NCBI RefSeq assembly: GCF_947493425.1
Contig: NZ_CANLRP010000023.1
Span: forward strand, 1 to 64,000
Origin: an uncultured Microscilla sp.
Lineage (GTDB): Bacteria > Bacteroidota > Bacteroidia > Cytophagales > Microscillaceae
Reading direction: 5' to 3'
Length of the DNA stretch: 64,000 nucleotides
Shown: positions 18,172 through 26,223 of the stretch, piece after piece
Position numbering within the stretch: the first letter of the stretch is position 1
Layout of the letters: each line of letters begins with the position of its first letter
Program-made: the position numbers and the translations under genes
Notes under the pieces: generated by a model
What the model was told of the DNA's origin: nothing
Database searches by the model: none
The model's input: the letters and a program-made list of their open reading frames with translations, nothing else

Positions 18172-19032
18172 ATGAAGAAGAGTTCTTTTCTAACTGTAAT
18201 GCTTGCAGTAGCAATTGCCGCATTTACTTTTTCTTGTAAGCAACAAGAAAACAACGTAACTCCAGCTCCAGTAACTAAAAATGGTATAAGTCAAAAAGTG
18301 ATTGACAATTTCCTAAAGTTAGGCATTGATGCCCGTGATGCCAAGTATGGAGAAGTAACCAATCCACTAACTGGCAAAACACAAGTGGGCTATACACTTG
18401 AAGGCGACATGTTTGTATCTAAAGAAAAGTATGACGAGATGTTAACAGGTGATGTAATAGCAGGACTAAATGGTGAGCAGTACCGTACTTCTAACCTTGT
18501 AAGCAACAACCAAACAATTGACGTGATTGGTTACACTGCCAACAACTCTAATGGACTAAGCTCTACACTACAAAATGGTTTGCGTTGGGCAATAGACAAT
18601 TATAATGGTTTGAACATTGGCTTACGCTTTAACCTTACTTTTGGAACTAACTTCCAACCTAAAGACATTGTGGTGTACCAGGTAAGTGGTAACGGTGGAG
18701 GATCAGCTGGATTCCCAAGTGGTGGAGCTCCTTATAAGTGGGTTCAGATTCAGGCTGGAACTGCCAACTTTGGTACCAACGTAGCCGAGCACGTAATTGG
18801 CCACGAAATTGGACACTGCTTAGGCTTACGTCACACCGATTACTTCAACCGCTCTATTAGCTGTGGTTCTGGTGGAAACGAAGGTTCTGCTGGGGTAGGA
18901 GCCATCCAAATCGCAGGAACTCCTGGTCAGTTTAATATTGATATGAACTCTTTAATGTTGGCTTGTTTCAGCTCTAACGAAGATGGTGAGTTCTCTAACT
19001 TTGACATCATTGCATTAGAGAATCTATACTAG
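18172..19032 (+). CDS. HEIGH-type zinc metalloprotease lipoprotein 2
   Basis: A 286-residue paralogue of the preceding gene with the same plan: lipoprotein signal ending FTFSC, then a DARDAKYGEVTNPLTGK region shared with copy 1, then HEIGHCLGLRH (His211, Glu212, His215, His221) followed by Asp. A GGSAGFPSGG loop precedes the active site in both. I place the start at 18172 (MKKSSFLTVML) because it gives a proper signal peptide; the 24 upstream codons lie in the promoter and leader. Tandem duplication including control DNA implies co-regulated secretion of two related surface proteases. Confidence 0.9.
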   Translation: MKKSSFLTVMLAVAIAAFTFSCKQQENNVTPAPVTKNGISQKVIDNFLKLGIDARDAKYGEVTNPLTGKTQVGYTLEGDMFVSKEKYDEMLTGDVIAGLNGEQYRTSNLVSNNQTIDVIGYTANNSNGLSSTLQNGLRWAIDNYNGLNIGLRFNLTFGTNFQPKDIVVYQVSGNGGGSAGFPSGGAPYKWVQIQAGTANFGTNVAEHVIGHEIGHCLGLRHTDYFNRSISCGSGGNEGSAGVGAIQIAGTPGQFNIDMNSLMLACFSSNEDGEFSNFDIIALENLY

Positions 19033-19070
19033 TCATAGTCATATTTCAGACTTTTATTTAAAAGTACCTA

Positions 19071-19097
19071 CCCTGACCTGCAAGGCCAGGGTTTTTT
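19071..19097 (+). terminator. Intrinsic terminator of metalloprotease 2
   Basis: CCCTG-A-CCT pairs with AGG-C-CAGGG around a GCA loop, followed by TTTTTT. It lies 39 bases after the stop codon. Confidence 0.8.
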
Positions 19098-19534
19098 GTG
19101 TTTTGGATAATATAATAATATAACTTTATAAAGCTTGGTTGGTAGATGTTTGAGAGGTTGTAAATATAAAAAAAGCCATTTTACGTATATGGATTTCAAA
19201 TGTTTCGTTTTTAGTTTGATAAAATAGTACTTTTGTATGCAAAACTATGTGTTTTATGTGTAATCTGTTGTTTTTATTACCAATACCGGAATTATATTTT
19301 GTTTTAAATGCTTTTAGTTGACTTGTTAAGTATTTGATTATCAGATTTGATATGTAGGTTCGCACCTGTAATACATCACCTGATCAGGAATGATAGGTTC
19401 GGTCAATATGAACATTTATATTTTAGTAGATTACAGTGGTGAGAAGTGGTTTATTGTGTTTTTTGGTGAATTTGGTACTTTTCGGTTTTTACCTTTTTTA
19501 GGATAAACCAACCCTACACCCTATCTTTGTATTA

Positions 19535-19780
19535 AATCATTCAGAACATTATCACTTATCACAACAACAAATGTTCTGTTTTAATTAAAATCCCACTTCT
19601 TTGATCTGATAAAACTGAAGTGAGTCTGAGTAATTTCCTTGAAAACTCAGTAGAAGTACCAAGTGACCTAAAAAATTTAATTATATATTAATTACAAAGA
19701 GAAAATATCACATAGCAATATATTAAATATCATTACTACCAAATTTGAAAGCGCTGGAGTTATTTCCAGCGCTTTTTTTG
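19535..19780 (+). ncRNA. Candidate orphan structured RNA
   Basis: A Bacteroidota -7 element TATCTTTG (19522-19529) is followed by about 245 bases with no usable reading frame, three hairpins and an intrinsic terminator. Hairpin 1 is a perfect 9-base-pair stem (CAGAACATT 19542-19550 with 19570-19578). Hairpin 2 is CACTTC (19594-19599) with GAAGTG (19617-19622). Hairpin 3 is CTGAGT-AA-TTTC with GAAA-ACTCAG (19626-19650), a CTT loop and an AA bulge. The terminator is AAAGCGCTGGA pairing with TCCAGCGCTTT, then T residues. I do not recognise a known family. The -33 box is weak. Confidence 0.5.
19748..19780 (+). terminator. Strong intrinsic terminator
   Basis: AAAGCGCTGGA pairs with TCCAGCGCTTT around a short loop and is followed by a T run. 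No protein gene precedes it within 700 bases, so it probably ends the candidate RNA. Confidence 0.8.
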
Positions 19781-19817
19781 TGCCCCTTATTTAAATCACA
19801 CCTTTACTATTCATCTC

Positions 19818-19982
19818 TTAGGAACGGTGAGAAATTAAATTACCATTCTTGAGGTAGAGGTTTTGTTTTGAGACGAGGCTATTTTTTGCGCCCATAGCAG
19901 CGCTACGGTCAATAAAAATAACGAAGTATCAAGGCGAAAAATCACCCCTCAGAGTGTAAATTTATTTTTGAACAATTCCTTA
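19818..19982. repeat. Dispersed repeat type A with related inverted ends
   Basis: About 165 bases nearly identical to 56847-57010. Ends are imperfect inverted repeats (TTAGGAACGGTGAGAAATTA against the complement of the end TTTTTGAACAATTCCTTA). The centre carries GCAGCGCTACG (19897-19907). It has no coding capacity and looks like a MITE-type or other non-autonomous element. Confidence 0.8.
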
Positions 19983-19984
19983 GA

Positions 19985-20015
19985 CTTGTCTGTTATTGAA
20001 AAATGCTTATTTTTG
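19985..20015 (+). promoter_or_regulatory. Promoter of the nuclease gene
   Basis: CTTG (19985-19988), 19 bases, then TATTTTTG (20008-20015). It lies partly at and just beyond the end of the type A repeat. It places transcription start near 20022, so the nuclease must begin at the 20069 ATG rather than at 20003. Confidence 0.6.
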
Positions 20016-20068
20016 TAGCAATAAGATACTTTTTGTTAGCAAAACATTTTTTTAAATCAGAGTTTTCT

Positions 20069-20689
20069 ATGTTTGAACCAATCATTGACTTTTGGAAGAA
20101 ACTACCTGAGTCTACCCAATACATTCTGATAATAGTGGGTGTAATCATTGTGCTATTTTTTGTGTATCGTTGTTTAAAAATATTTGGGTTATTCTTTGGT
20201 GCTATTTTCCGGGGTAAAATTACCAGGATATACAAGGTGGTAGATGGAGACACGATACATGTGGGTACCAAAAAAAACAAAAAAACGGTGCGAATGATTG
20301 GTGTAGATACTCCCGAGAGTTTGAGGTCAATGTATATGAATGTGCAACCTTTTGGCAAAGAAGCCTCTGATTATGCTAAAAAACGACTCAAAAAAGGTCA
20401 AAGGGTAGTATTAAGATACGATAAAGAGAAGGAGGACAAGTTTGGTCGTTTGCTTGCCTATGTATACTTGGGCAATGGAGAGTTATTCAATGCTTCTCTG
20501 GTAAAACATGGATATGCTTTTGCCAAACGCTATAAGCCCAATGTAAAAAAAGCTCCTTACTTTGAAAAACTGGAGGCCAGGGCTAAATCTAAAAAGAAAG
20601 GACTGTGGAAGATTTATAAAAATCCAAAAGAGTTGCGTGCCCAATACAAAAAATCAGCAGCTTATCGCAAGTTTAAAATGAAACATTAG
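20069..20689 (+). CDS. Membrane-anchored thermonuclease-like (SNase) protein
   Basis: A 206-residue protein. One N-terminal membrane helix (about 16-42) is followed by a staphylococcal-nuclease OB fold. Visible active-site features are VDGDT, VRMIGVDTPES (catalytic Arg, calcium-binding Asp and Glu), and DKFGRLLAYVYL with the second catalytic Arg. The Lys-rich tail (about 165-206) continues beyond the domain. It would cleave DNA or RNA with calcium at the outer face of the inner membrane or in the periplasm. The start at 20069 is chosen from the promoter position and from the fit of the membrane helix. It stands alone, with no operon partners. Confidence 0.85.
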   Translation: MFEPIIDFWKKLPESTQYILIIVGVIIVLFFVYRCLKIFGLFFGAIFRGKITRIYKVVDGDTIHVGTKKNKKTVRMIGVDTPESLRSMYMNVQPFGKEASDYAKKRLKKGQRVVLRYDKEKEDKFGRLLAYVYLGNGELFNASLVKHGYAFAKRYKPNVKKAPYFEKLEARAKSKKKGLWKIYKNPKELRAQYKKSAAYRKFKMKH

Positions 20690-21219
20690 GGCATAAAGCA
20701 TAAAAAAAGCCGAAGACAAGCTTCGGCTCAACATTAAAATAAAAGATATATATATTAAGCTATGGTTATTAATTGAGATCTTTATATGGATGGTTGTTTT
20801 TTCAACCAATTTATATCTTATCAATACTATTTGATAGTTGATCTAAACTATAGCTATAACCTTGCCTATAGTTGAAAGACACTTTGTTTAATTATATAAT
20901 TTCTTGTGATATTCTATTTATAGCACAACTTATTAAGAGATTTGATAATTAAGAGTTGTAAATCAAAACAAGAAAAAAATGTATCTTATATATACCTACC
21001 GTAACGTATAGAAACTTAATGAGTTGTGTGATTAGATGAAAAAAATCAAATTAACTCACAAGTGTAAAATCAATACCCATTTTCATTGATATAGCATTAG
21101 ACCTAAGAGCTTGTCAGCTATAGCAGACATTGATCATTCGTTTTCTCGAGAAAAGAGGAGTGTATAGACTTTAAAGTTACTGGTCTTTTGTTGATATAAG
21201 TTGTAGTGTTTCCATTTTT
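20690..21219. other. Intergenic region between convergent genes
   Basis: About 530 AT-rich bases. It holds a minus-strand-type terminator at 20702-20728 and an 8-base-pair hairpin AACTATAG/CTATAGTT (20836-20863). No gene is seen. Confidence 0.5.
20702..20728 (-). terminator. Terminator hairpin (T run on minus strand)
   Basis: AGCCGAAG (20708-20715) pairs with CTTCGGCT (20721-20728). The A run at 20702-20708 reads as TTTTTTT on the minus strand. It could stop antisense transcription into the nuclease gene or end a long 3' UTR of the TPR/HTH gene. Confidence 0.6.
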
Positions 21220-22704
21220 TTACATTAAATCCCTTATATTCTTTACCTGACACTGGTCTTTCAGTCTTTTTATTCTGGTTTTAATAGCGCCTACATTGAG
21301 CCCTACAGCTACTGATATTTGAGCATATTTATAGTTTCTTGCTACCATCACCAAAATTTTAATATCATCCGTATTAAGTTTGCCTTGTATATGCCCTTCA
21401 ATACTCTGAAGCATATCTATCTCTTGTGGGCTGAGTTCCTCAAACCCCTTCACTGGACTGGCTTTGATTGCCTTGATAAAGTTGGTGTGGGCATGCAAGC
21501 TCTGCTCACGTTTACGATAAATAAGCAGACCGCCAGTAATAAGCACCAAGGCGATAGCAAGTAGCCACCAAAGGTTGATCTGGCGCACTATCTGGGTTTT
21601 GGGGCGGTAGCGTTCTATTACCAGAGCATCCTTAAGAGTCATTGCTACCTTAGAGCGCTTATACCAATTTTTTTCTGCTTTCATACGGGCCTTTGCCCAA
21701 GTTTTGGCAGGCTTAAACCTTACACGATCGCCATAAAACCAAAGGGTGTGCAACACCCGCCAGGCACGGTGATAAATTTCATACGCTGTTTTATGTACAT
21801 ATTTTTGCTGTAAGTAGTTTTGAGAAGATTCAGACAAAATTGTGAGTAATGAATCGCAACGTTTGTAGGAAAGCTTGGCAGCAGTTTCGTTTCGGTTGAT
21901 AAAATGCAGCAAGCCTCTGGCTGCATATAGTTGTATCAAGGCTTTGGAGGTGGTGGTTCCTAAAGCATTTACTTTGGTCAAATACAGCTTTGCAGCTGCT
22001 GGTTTTTGGGCAAGCAAACAGAGTTGTATCATATGCGTAAGTCTTATTACTTTTTTTGCCCGGCAAGCATCAGGTTGTGTGTCTAATGCAAGCTGTTGAT
22101 AGCTGATAGCCGAGTTATATTCGTTCAGCTTTTCTTTAAATCTTGCCATGTCATCATACAAGTTTGCCAAATCTTGTGGAGTACCTCGTTGAATGGCCAT
22201 ACTCAATGCGAGTTTGTAAGTACTGTCAGCATTTGTAAAGTTCAATCTTGCACGGTAACAGTTTGCCAATAAGTTGTAAGCATGCATAAGTTTAGTAGAG
22301 TCTTTTAGGCGTTTAAAGTGTTCAATCGCTTTATGACTGATAGATATGGCTGTCTGGTGGTTTCCCGCATTGTTGTAGCAAAAAGCCATATTGTTAAGCA
22401 TAGCAGCTTTATTTGCCAGTGAGTCGTAAAATTTATAAGCTGCTTTATAATGTTGGGTAGCCATTCCGTAATAGCCTAAGTGTTGAGAGTAATAAGCAAT
22501 AAGTTCGTGTGCATAAGCTTTTTCTGTTACTTTCTGAGCAGCGTTTAATGCCTTTCGAGCATAATGAATGGCTGAGTCAGGCTGGGCTTGATACAAGTCC
22601 TGTGCTTTTTTACATAACTGTTGGTAGTTCACAGGTTTTTTAGTGTGGGCAAGTCCCCACAAGCTAAAGCTCAATAATACTATTGATAATATGAAACGTT
22701 TCAT
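21220..22704 (-). CDS. TPR sensor protein with membrane helix and HTH output
   Basis: A 494-residue protein with a signal sequence (MKRFILSIVLLSFSLWGLA) and TPR repeats from about 30 to 310, for example AMLNNMAFCYNNAGNHQTAI. A membrane helix lies at about 376-397 (LWWLLAIALVLITGGLLIY). The cytoplasmic C-terminus carries a LuxR-like helix-turn-helix (YAQISVAVGLNVGAIKTRIKRL). This layout of periplasmic TPRs, one membrane pass and an HTH is common in Bacteroidota and suggests a one-component membrane transcription factor. It is divergent from the GG-leader peptide gene at 22834, 129 bases away, and so is a candidate regulator of it; that link is inference. Confidence 0.85.
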   Translation of the reverse strand: MKRFILSIVLLSFSLWGLAHTKKPVNYQQLCKKAQDLYQAQPDSAIHYARKALNAAQKVTEKAYAHELIAYYSQHLGYYGMATQHYKAAYKFYDSLANKAAMLNNMAFCYNNAGNHQTAISISHKAIEHFKRLKDSTKLMHAYNLLANCYRARLNFTNADSTYKLALSMAIQRGTPQDLANLYDDMARFKEKLNEYNSAISYQQLALDTQPDACRAKKVIRLTHMIQLCLLAQKPAAAKLYLTKVNALGTTTSKALIQLYAARGLLHFINRNETAAKLSYKRCDSLLTILSESSQNYLQQKYVHKTAYEIYHRAWRVLHTLWFYGDRVRFKPAKTWAKARMKAEKNWYKRSKVAMTLKDALVIERYRPKTQIVRQINLWWLLAIALVLITGGLLIYRKREQSLHAHTNFIKAIKASPVKGFEELSPQEIDMLQSIEGHIQGKLNTDDIKILVMVARNYKYAQISVAVGLNVGAIKTRIKRLKDQCQVKNIRDLM

Positions 22705-22779
22705 TTAAATAAATGCAATTAGGTTTATCTTAAATTTACTGATCTGTTTTGTGTCTGTAGGCAATGTTTTTGTAGAAGC

Positions 22780-22813
22780 TTTGTTGCCCTGCACAATGCC
22801 GGGTGTATTTTTA
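22780..22813 (+). promoter_or_regulatory. Possible promoter of GG-leader peptide
   Basis: TTTG (22780-22783) and TATTTTTA (22806-22813), separated by 22 bases, which is slightly long, with an imperfect -7 box. It would give a very short leader before the ATG at 22834. Confidence 0.35.
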
Positions 22814-22833
22814 CACAACTAAAATACAAAACA

Positions 22834-23028
22834 ATGAAAAAAAATAATAAATTAAACAAAATGTTTAAAAAATTCAGTGAAAATTCACTCAAGTCTAATC
22901 AATTATCTTCTTTAAAAGGAGGTTGTGGGTGTGGAGGAGAAGACAGTGGAGGGCTTATCCCTCCCCCTCCAAGACCACCGAAAAGTGCGGTTAATATACT
23001 TGAAAAAGGTTTTTTTTCAAAAGTTTAG
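22834..23028 (+). CDS. GG-leader natural-product precursor-like peptide
   Basis: A 64-residue peptide. A basic, amphipathic leader (1-30) ends in the double-glycine motif NQLSSLKGG (Gly29-Gly30), like the GG-leader precursors of Bacteroidota that are cut by C39 peptidase-ABC exporters. The predicted product begins CGCGGEDSGG (31-40), followed by the polyproline stretch LIPPPPRPP and a Lys/Phe-rich tail. Two cysteines (31 and 33) and several Ser are modifiable. No maturase or exporter is adjacent; the nearest RiPP enzymes are about 9 kb upstream. It is divergent from a TPR/HTH regulator. Alternative start Met10 would shorten the leader. It could be an unmodified secreted peptide. Confidence 0.7.
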   Translation: MKKNNKLNKMFKKFSENSLKSNQLSSLKGGCGCGGEDSGGLIPPPPRPPKSAVNILEKGFFSKV

Positions 23029-23366
23029 CCTTGATTTATAAGTGAATAAACCCAAATGCTCAAGGGTATTGGGACAATTCATTGCTTAATTAACCAATGA
23101 TAAACTGAGTATGCTTTTAGTGTGCTTAGTTTATCTGTTTTGGTTGTATGTTTTTAATTATAATGATTTAAAATTGACTCTTAATGTTGTTTTTTGTGAG
23201 GGTTAAAGATGAAAAGTATTGGCAGAAATACAAAAAAGTGAAGTATACAACTTATAAATAACCTGATTGTAAAGATTACTTTTTATGCATTTACTTTTTT
23301 ACTGAATTGAATCTATTTGATTTATATATTGAGTTAAATGTTTTTTATTTGAGTCGTTTTGATTTA
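23029..23366. other. Intergenic region after the GG-leader peptide
   Basis: AT-rich. The only structure seen is GATAAACT (23099-23106) pairing with AGTTTATC (23128-23135), followed by TGTTTTGG, a weak terminator candidate for the peptide gene. Confidence 0.4.
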
Positions 23367-23672
23367 TTAGCTTTTGATACAGCCAATTCCAAGCAACCCT
23401 GACATCAATACCCCCAAAAGAGCCGCCCAAAGTCCCAAACGACACATAAACCAAACACGGTGTGTTGTCGAGTAATTGAGCGCTGTATCAGTAAAACCTA
23501 CCCAAGTGATGCTCCGAGCCCAAGCAATGTAAAATCCGGTTTGTTCGTAGCCTTGTAAAAAAGTGCGCCAGCTAAAGTCACGATGGGCAAAGTAAAACCA
23601 TAAAAAAAAGAAAGCTGTGCTTGTAAACAAATACAAATAGCGGTAGAAGCGCACAGCAAAAGCAGTGGTCAT
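23367..23672 (-). CDS. Small membrane protein, unknown
   Basis: 101 residues with an aromatic-rich helix near 10-30 (YLYLFTSTAFFFLWFYFAH) and a second membrane helix near 78-98 (LGLWAALLGVLMSGLLGIGC). A soluble stretch between them holds ARSITWVGFTDTALNYSTTHRVW. No family is recognised. It starts 16 bases after the stop of the 64-residue membrane protein on the same strand, so the two are probably co-translated. Confidence 0.6.
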   Translation of the reverse strand: MTTAFAVRFYRYLYLFTSTAFFFLWFYFAHRDFSWRTFLQGYEQTGFYIAWARSITWVGFTDTALNYSTTHRVWFMCRLGLWAALLGVLMSGLLGIGCIKS

Positions 23673-23688
23673 ATTGTTCTTTGAGCGA

Positions 23689-23883
23689 TTATTGAATATT
23701 TTTCTTAAGCCACCTAGCGGTCAGGTAAGCCCCCACACTAATGCTGGTAAATACAAATAAAGCTGTATATCTGTCATATATATTGAGGTAAACCCCTAGC
23801 AAACTCATGGCTGCTAAAATGGTAAGTATTAGCATTTCAAGTATATGCATAATCATCGTTTTTTTGTCCATAAAAAACACCAT
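23689..23883 (-). CDS. Small membrane protein, unknown
   Basis: 64 residues with two hydrophobic segments (about 13-30 and 38-55) and a basic tail WLKKN. The start may be Met5 (MDKKTM, 23871), since the first codons lie inside a strong hairpin that covers 23878-23932. It probably forms a two-gene unit with the 101-residue membrane protein downstream. Function unknown. Confidence 0.6.
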   Translation of the reverse strand: MVFFMDKKTMIMHILEMLILTILAAMSLLGVYLNIYDRYTALFVFTSISVGAYLTARWLKKNIQ

Positions 23884-23975
23884 AGCATAAGTTCCAGATT
23901 AGCCACCCTAATCCAGAGACTTATGCATGGTGGCTTTACACACACGGTCTCTGGCGTACTATTAAATACTACCAG
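23878..23975. repeat. Two tandem hairpins upstream of the small membrane genes
   Basis: Hairpin 1: CACCATAGCATAAGT (23878-23892) pairs with ACTTATGCATGGTG (23919-23932) with a single bulged A; an inner GATTAG/CTAATC stem extends it. Hairpin 2: GGTCTCTGG pairs with CCAGAGCC shortly after (about 23948-23980). They may be a 5' UTR control structure for the minus-strand genes or a small palindromic repeat. No integron attC core sequences are present. Confidence 0.6.
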
Positions 23976-24046
23976 AGCCGGCTAAAATGTGAGAAAGCGA
24001 TTGTTTAAGAGTGAAATATTGATTGATAACTCGAACTACAAAACAG

Positions 24047-24364
24047 TTAAGTCTTTTTTTGAGTCAATGTTGTTTTTAGAGCTTCTAATTGAATTATTCC
24101 TACCTTGTTATGGGCAAGTGTATTCAGCGTTTTTCTGAGTGAGGCAAAGTTTTCACTGCATCTAAAGGCAAAGCTTTCGTCATTCGTTTGTTCACTTACT
24201 ACCATTAGTTTTGCTTGCACTTCTAGCAAGAAGTCAAGCCACAACAGCCACACATTTTCAGTGTCAGTATCAGTGTCAATCTCAAAAAAAGAAGAGATAC
24301 TATCGATCAATACTTTAAGTTCGGCGACTTCATTTGTATTGATTAAAACTTTTTGTTCAATCAT
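24047..24364 (-). CDS. Hypothetical protein, 105 residues
   Basis: An acidic, helical, soluble protein containing EIDTDTDTENVW and WLDFLLEVQAKL. It has no signal peptide or membrane segment and no recognised family. It stands alone on the minus strand. The region just upstream (24399-24487) can fold into a three-stem structure. Confidence 0.55.
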   Translation of the reverse strand: MIEQKVLINTNEVAELKVLIDSISSFFEIDTDTDTENVWLLWLDFLLEVQAKLMVVSEQTNDESFAFRCSENFASLRKTLNTLAHNKVGIIQLEALKTTLTQKKT

Positions 24365-24398
24365 TATCCTAAGTATATTAAGTGTAATTGATGTATCA

Positions 24399-24487
24399 AA
24401 GTGTAATAAGGTGAGTAGGGTATAAAAATACCCTATTCACTCAATATACAACTAAGTTGTTGTATAGAAGATTATTATATTACACTT
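24399..24487 (-). promoter_or_regulatory. Three-way-junction-like structure upstream of 105-residue gene
   Basis: Outer stem AAGTGTAATA (24399-24408) pairs with TATTACACTT (24478-24487). Inside are hairpin A, GTGAGTAGGGTAT (24411-24423) with 24428-24440 (13 pairs, AAAA loop), and hairpin B, TATACAAC (24445-24452) with GTTGTATA (24459-24466). Three stems closing a junction resemble a small RNA aptamer; it lies in the 5' region of the minus-strand gene. Strand is uncertain. Confidence 0.4.
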
Positions 24488-24952
24488 ATGCAAAAGTAGG
24501 AGGAGTAAACATAGGATACAATAGCTTATGTTGAGTGTTTACATCTTGTATAACAGGTGAAACTTTTTAAGCGAAAAGTTTCAGTTGGTTGCATCTTTTT
24601 GCATCAGCTTTATTTACAGGTGATTATAATAATTTTTGTAGTAGTTTAATGGTAAAGGTTTTTTTTTCTCCTGTTTCCTTAATTTTTTTTCGTTTATCAG
24701 TTTTTTACTCAAAAATTCGTGAAAAACTATTTTTTTAAATAAAAACTCCTGTTAACCATTAAGCTGATAAATTAAAATGGATATGATAAATCAAAGTACT
24801 ATGACCAAAATTATATAATGATACTCATGTATAATATCACTTTTATTTAAGGTCTACAGTTACTTTGGTCGGTTGTGAGGACACAAATCAGGGCGAAAAA
24901 TAGTAGGGTAGAGTAGAAGACTATTTGATAGTCTATTTTGTAAGTTACGCAA

Positions 24953-24991
24953 AAAGCCCCATAAAAAAGATGATGATTTTTTAGGGGCTTT
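24953..24991 (-). terminator. Terminator of the MazG-like gene
   Basis: AAAGCCCC-A-TAAAAAA pairs with TTTTTTA-GGGGCTTT. On the minus strand the second arm runs into GGGGCTTTTTG, about 60 bases after the MazG-like gene stops. Confidence 0.75.
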
Positions 24992-25052
24992 ATAGTTGCT
25001 TAGAGCACGCTTAAAGCGTATCTATTGTGTTTTGGGAGCGACAATACTTACA

Positions 25053-25379
25053 CTACTTTAACTTCTCGTTATTGGCGTGGCGTTCCTTGTCTCGTTTAGT
25101 TTTTTTATCCAGGTTTTTATGTAGAGCTTCTGTCAAGTCAATGCCAGTTTGGTTTGCCAAACAAATCAATACAAACAACACATCTGCCATTTCGTCGGCA
25201 AGGTTATGTGCTTCATCCGACTTTTTGAAAGATTGCTCACCATAAATACGTGCCATTAATCGTGCTACTTCGCCTACTTCCTCCATTAATACTGCAGTAT
25301 TGGTCAGCTCATTATAGTATCTTATACCAGTAGTGTTTATCCATTTGTCTACAATTTCTTGGGCTTCTTTGATAGTCAT
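25053..25379 (-). CDS. MazG-like nucleotide pyrophosphohydrolase
   Basis: A 108-residue all-alpha NTP pyrophosphatase of the MazG superfamily. It carries the metal-binding pattern EEVGE (Glu33, Glu34, Glu37) on one helix and DEMAD (Asp62, Glu63, Asp66) on the next, separated by a lysine-rich loop. Enzymes of this size act as dimers or tetramers and hydrolyse nucleoside triphosphates, often non-canonical ones, to the monophosphate and pyrophosphate. It has the usual compact single-domain length. It is monocistronic with its own terminator. Confidence 0.88.
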   Translation of the reverse strand: MTIKEAQEIVDKWINTTGIRYYNELTNTAVLMEEVGEVARLMARIYGEQSFKKSDEAHNLADEMADVLFVLICLANQTGIDLTEALHKNLDKKTKRDKERHANNEKLK

Positions 25380-25690
25380 AATAAAAATTTGTTTTGAATA
25401 GGTGATGAGTGAATCTCGACAAAACTACTCATTAGCCGTAGTTTTGTTTGAATTATGACAAGTAAATTTTGAGTAAAGCAGGTGCTAAAAAGTACTTACC
25501 CATCCATAGGTTATCAGGCGATTGGGCAAGCAGAATAGTAAGAGGTGAAACTGTTTTTTTTGATAGGGGTATAAAAAACGAAAACAGAGATTTATTCAAT
25601 CTCTGTCTTCGTGATAAGTTTGTACCATCAGGCAAAATACAAACCGTGGATTAGTTTAGGTTTAAAGGTAAGGTATAAATTTAAAAGTTC

Positions 25691-25793
25691 AAAAAGTATA
25701 ATAAAATTTAGATGTATTTTTTTATAAAGGTTAAGTAATAAGTGTATAATATTTTAAAAAGTGTAATAAAATTTAGATGTATTTTTTTTACTA
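25691..25793. repeat. Two AT-rich direct repeats
   Basis: The unit AAAAAGTRTAATAAAATTTA continues as GATGTATTTTTTT and occurs at 25691-25726 and 25756-25793. A partial third unit, AAAAAAGTGTAATATAA, starts near 25807. Confidence 0.7.
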
Positions 25794-26096
25794 TAATAAG
25801 TGTTTTAAAAAAGTGTAATATAACCTGGGTGATTTTATTAGTATGTTCCAAAGGTCGAGGTTTTTTAGCGATTCGCAAAAAAAAGCAAGTAAACAAAAAG
25901 TAAACAAGGGGTGTTTTTGAGGTTTTCAGGGTAAACAAAAGGTATACAAGTAAGTTTTTTGTTGGTATAATTATAATTTAAAGTGATATAGTTAAATAAT
26001 GAGTTGACTTTTATTTTTTCTTTCAAAAAATGCTTGATAATAGGATTTTACTAAATAAGTGCAGTGGATACGACCAAAAGACGGAATAAAGTAGAA

Positions 26097-26135
26097 AAAA
26101 AAGCAAAAAAACGATGTAAGTTTTTTTGCTTTTTT
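26097..26135 (-). terminator. Terminator of lysozyme-like gene
   Basis: AAAAAAGCAAAAAAAC (26097-26112) pairs perfectly with GTTTTTTTGCTTTTTT (26120-26135) across a 7-base loop, about 90 bases after the gene ends. Confidence 0.75.
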
Positions 26136-26223
26136 GTATATGTTGTGTGGGTTTATTTCCTGAAAATCAGGGGTGTTTGATAAATGAATAGTGATAGTTT
26201 TGGATACTCTTGATAGGAAAGGT

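Larger units (their letters stand above)
19098..20068. other. Gene-poor stretch with a possible RNA gene and a repeat
   Basis: No protein gene is supported here. The stretch holds a promoter-like element with a hairpin-rich transcript ending in a strong terminator (19522-19780), a dispersed repeat with inverted ends (19818-19982), and the promoter of the nuclease gene. Confidence 0.6.
24365..25052. other. Gene-poor stretch with structured elements
   Basis: About 690 very AT-rich bases. They contain a possible three-way junction (24399-24487), a hairpin AGACTAT/ATAGTCT (24918-24934), and the terminator of the MazG-like gene (24953-24991). No gene is seen. Confidence 0.5.
25380..26223. other. 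Intergenic stretch with AT-rich direct repeats
   Basis: About 840 bases, very AT-rich. Seen: a hairpin ACAGAGATT/AATCTCTGT (25584-25606), two direct copies of an AT-rich unit of about 34 bases (25691-25726 and 25756-25793), and the terminator of the lysozyme-like gene (26097-26135). Short open frames here have no protein-like composition. Confidence 0.5.

Noticed and set aside
19126-19365. A 79-codon open frame on the minus strand
   Set aside because: It has low complexity and AT-driven composition, with no recognisable fold.
23878-23980. Integron attC site
   Set aside because: The hairpin is attractive, but the conserved core sequences are absent and no integrase or cassette array is seen.
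25469-25654. Short open frames on both strands
   Set aside because: There is no promoter, no good start, and a hairpin runs through them; they could not be told from chance.
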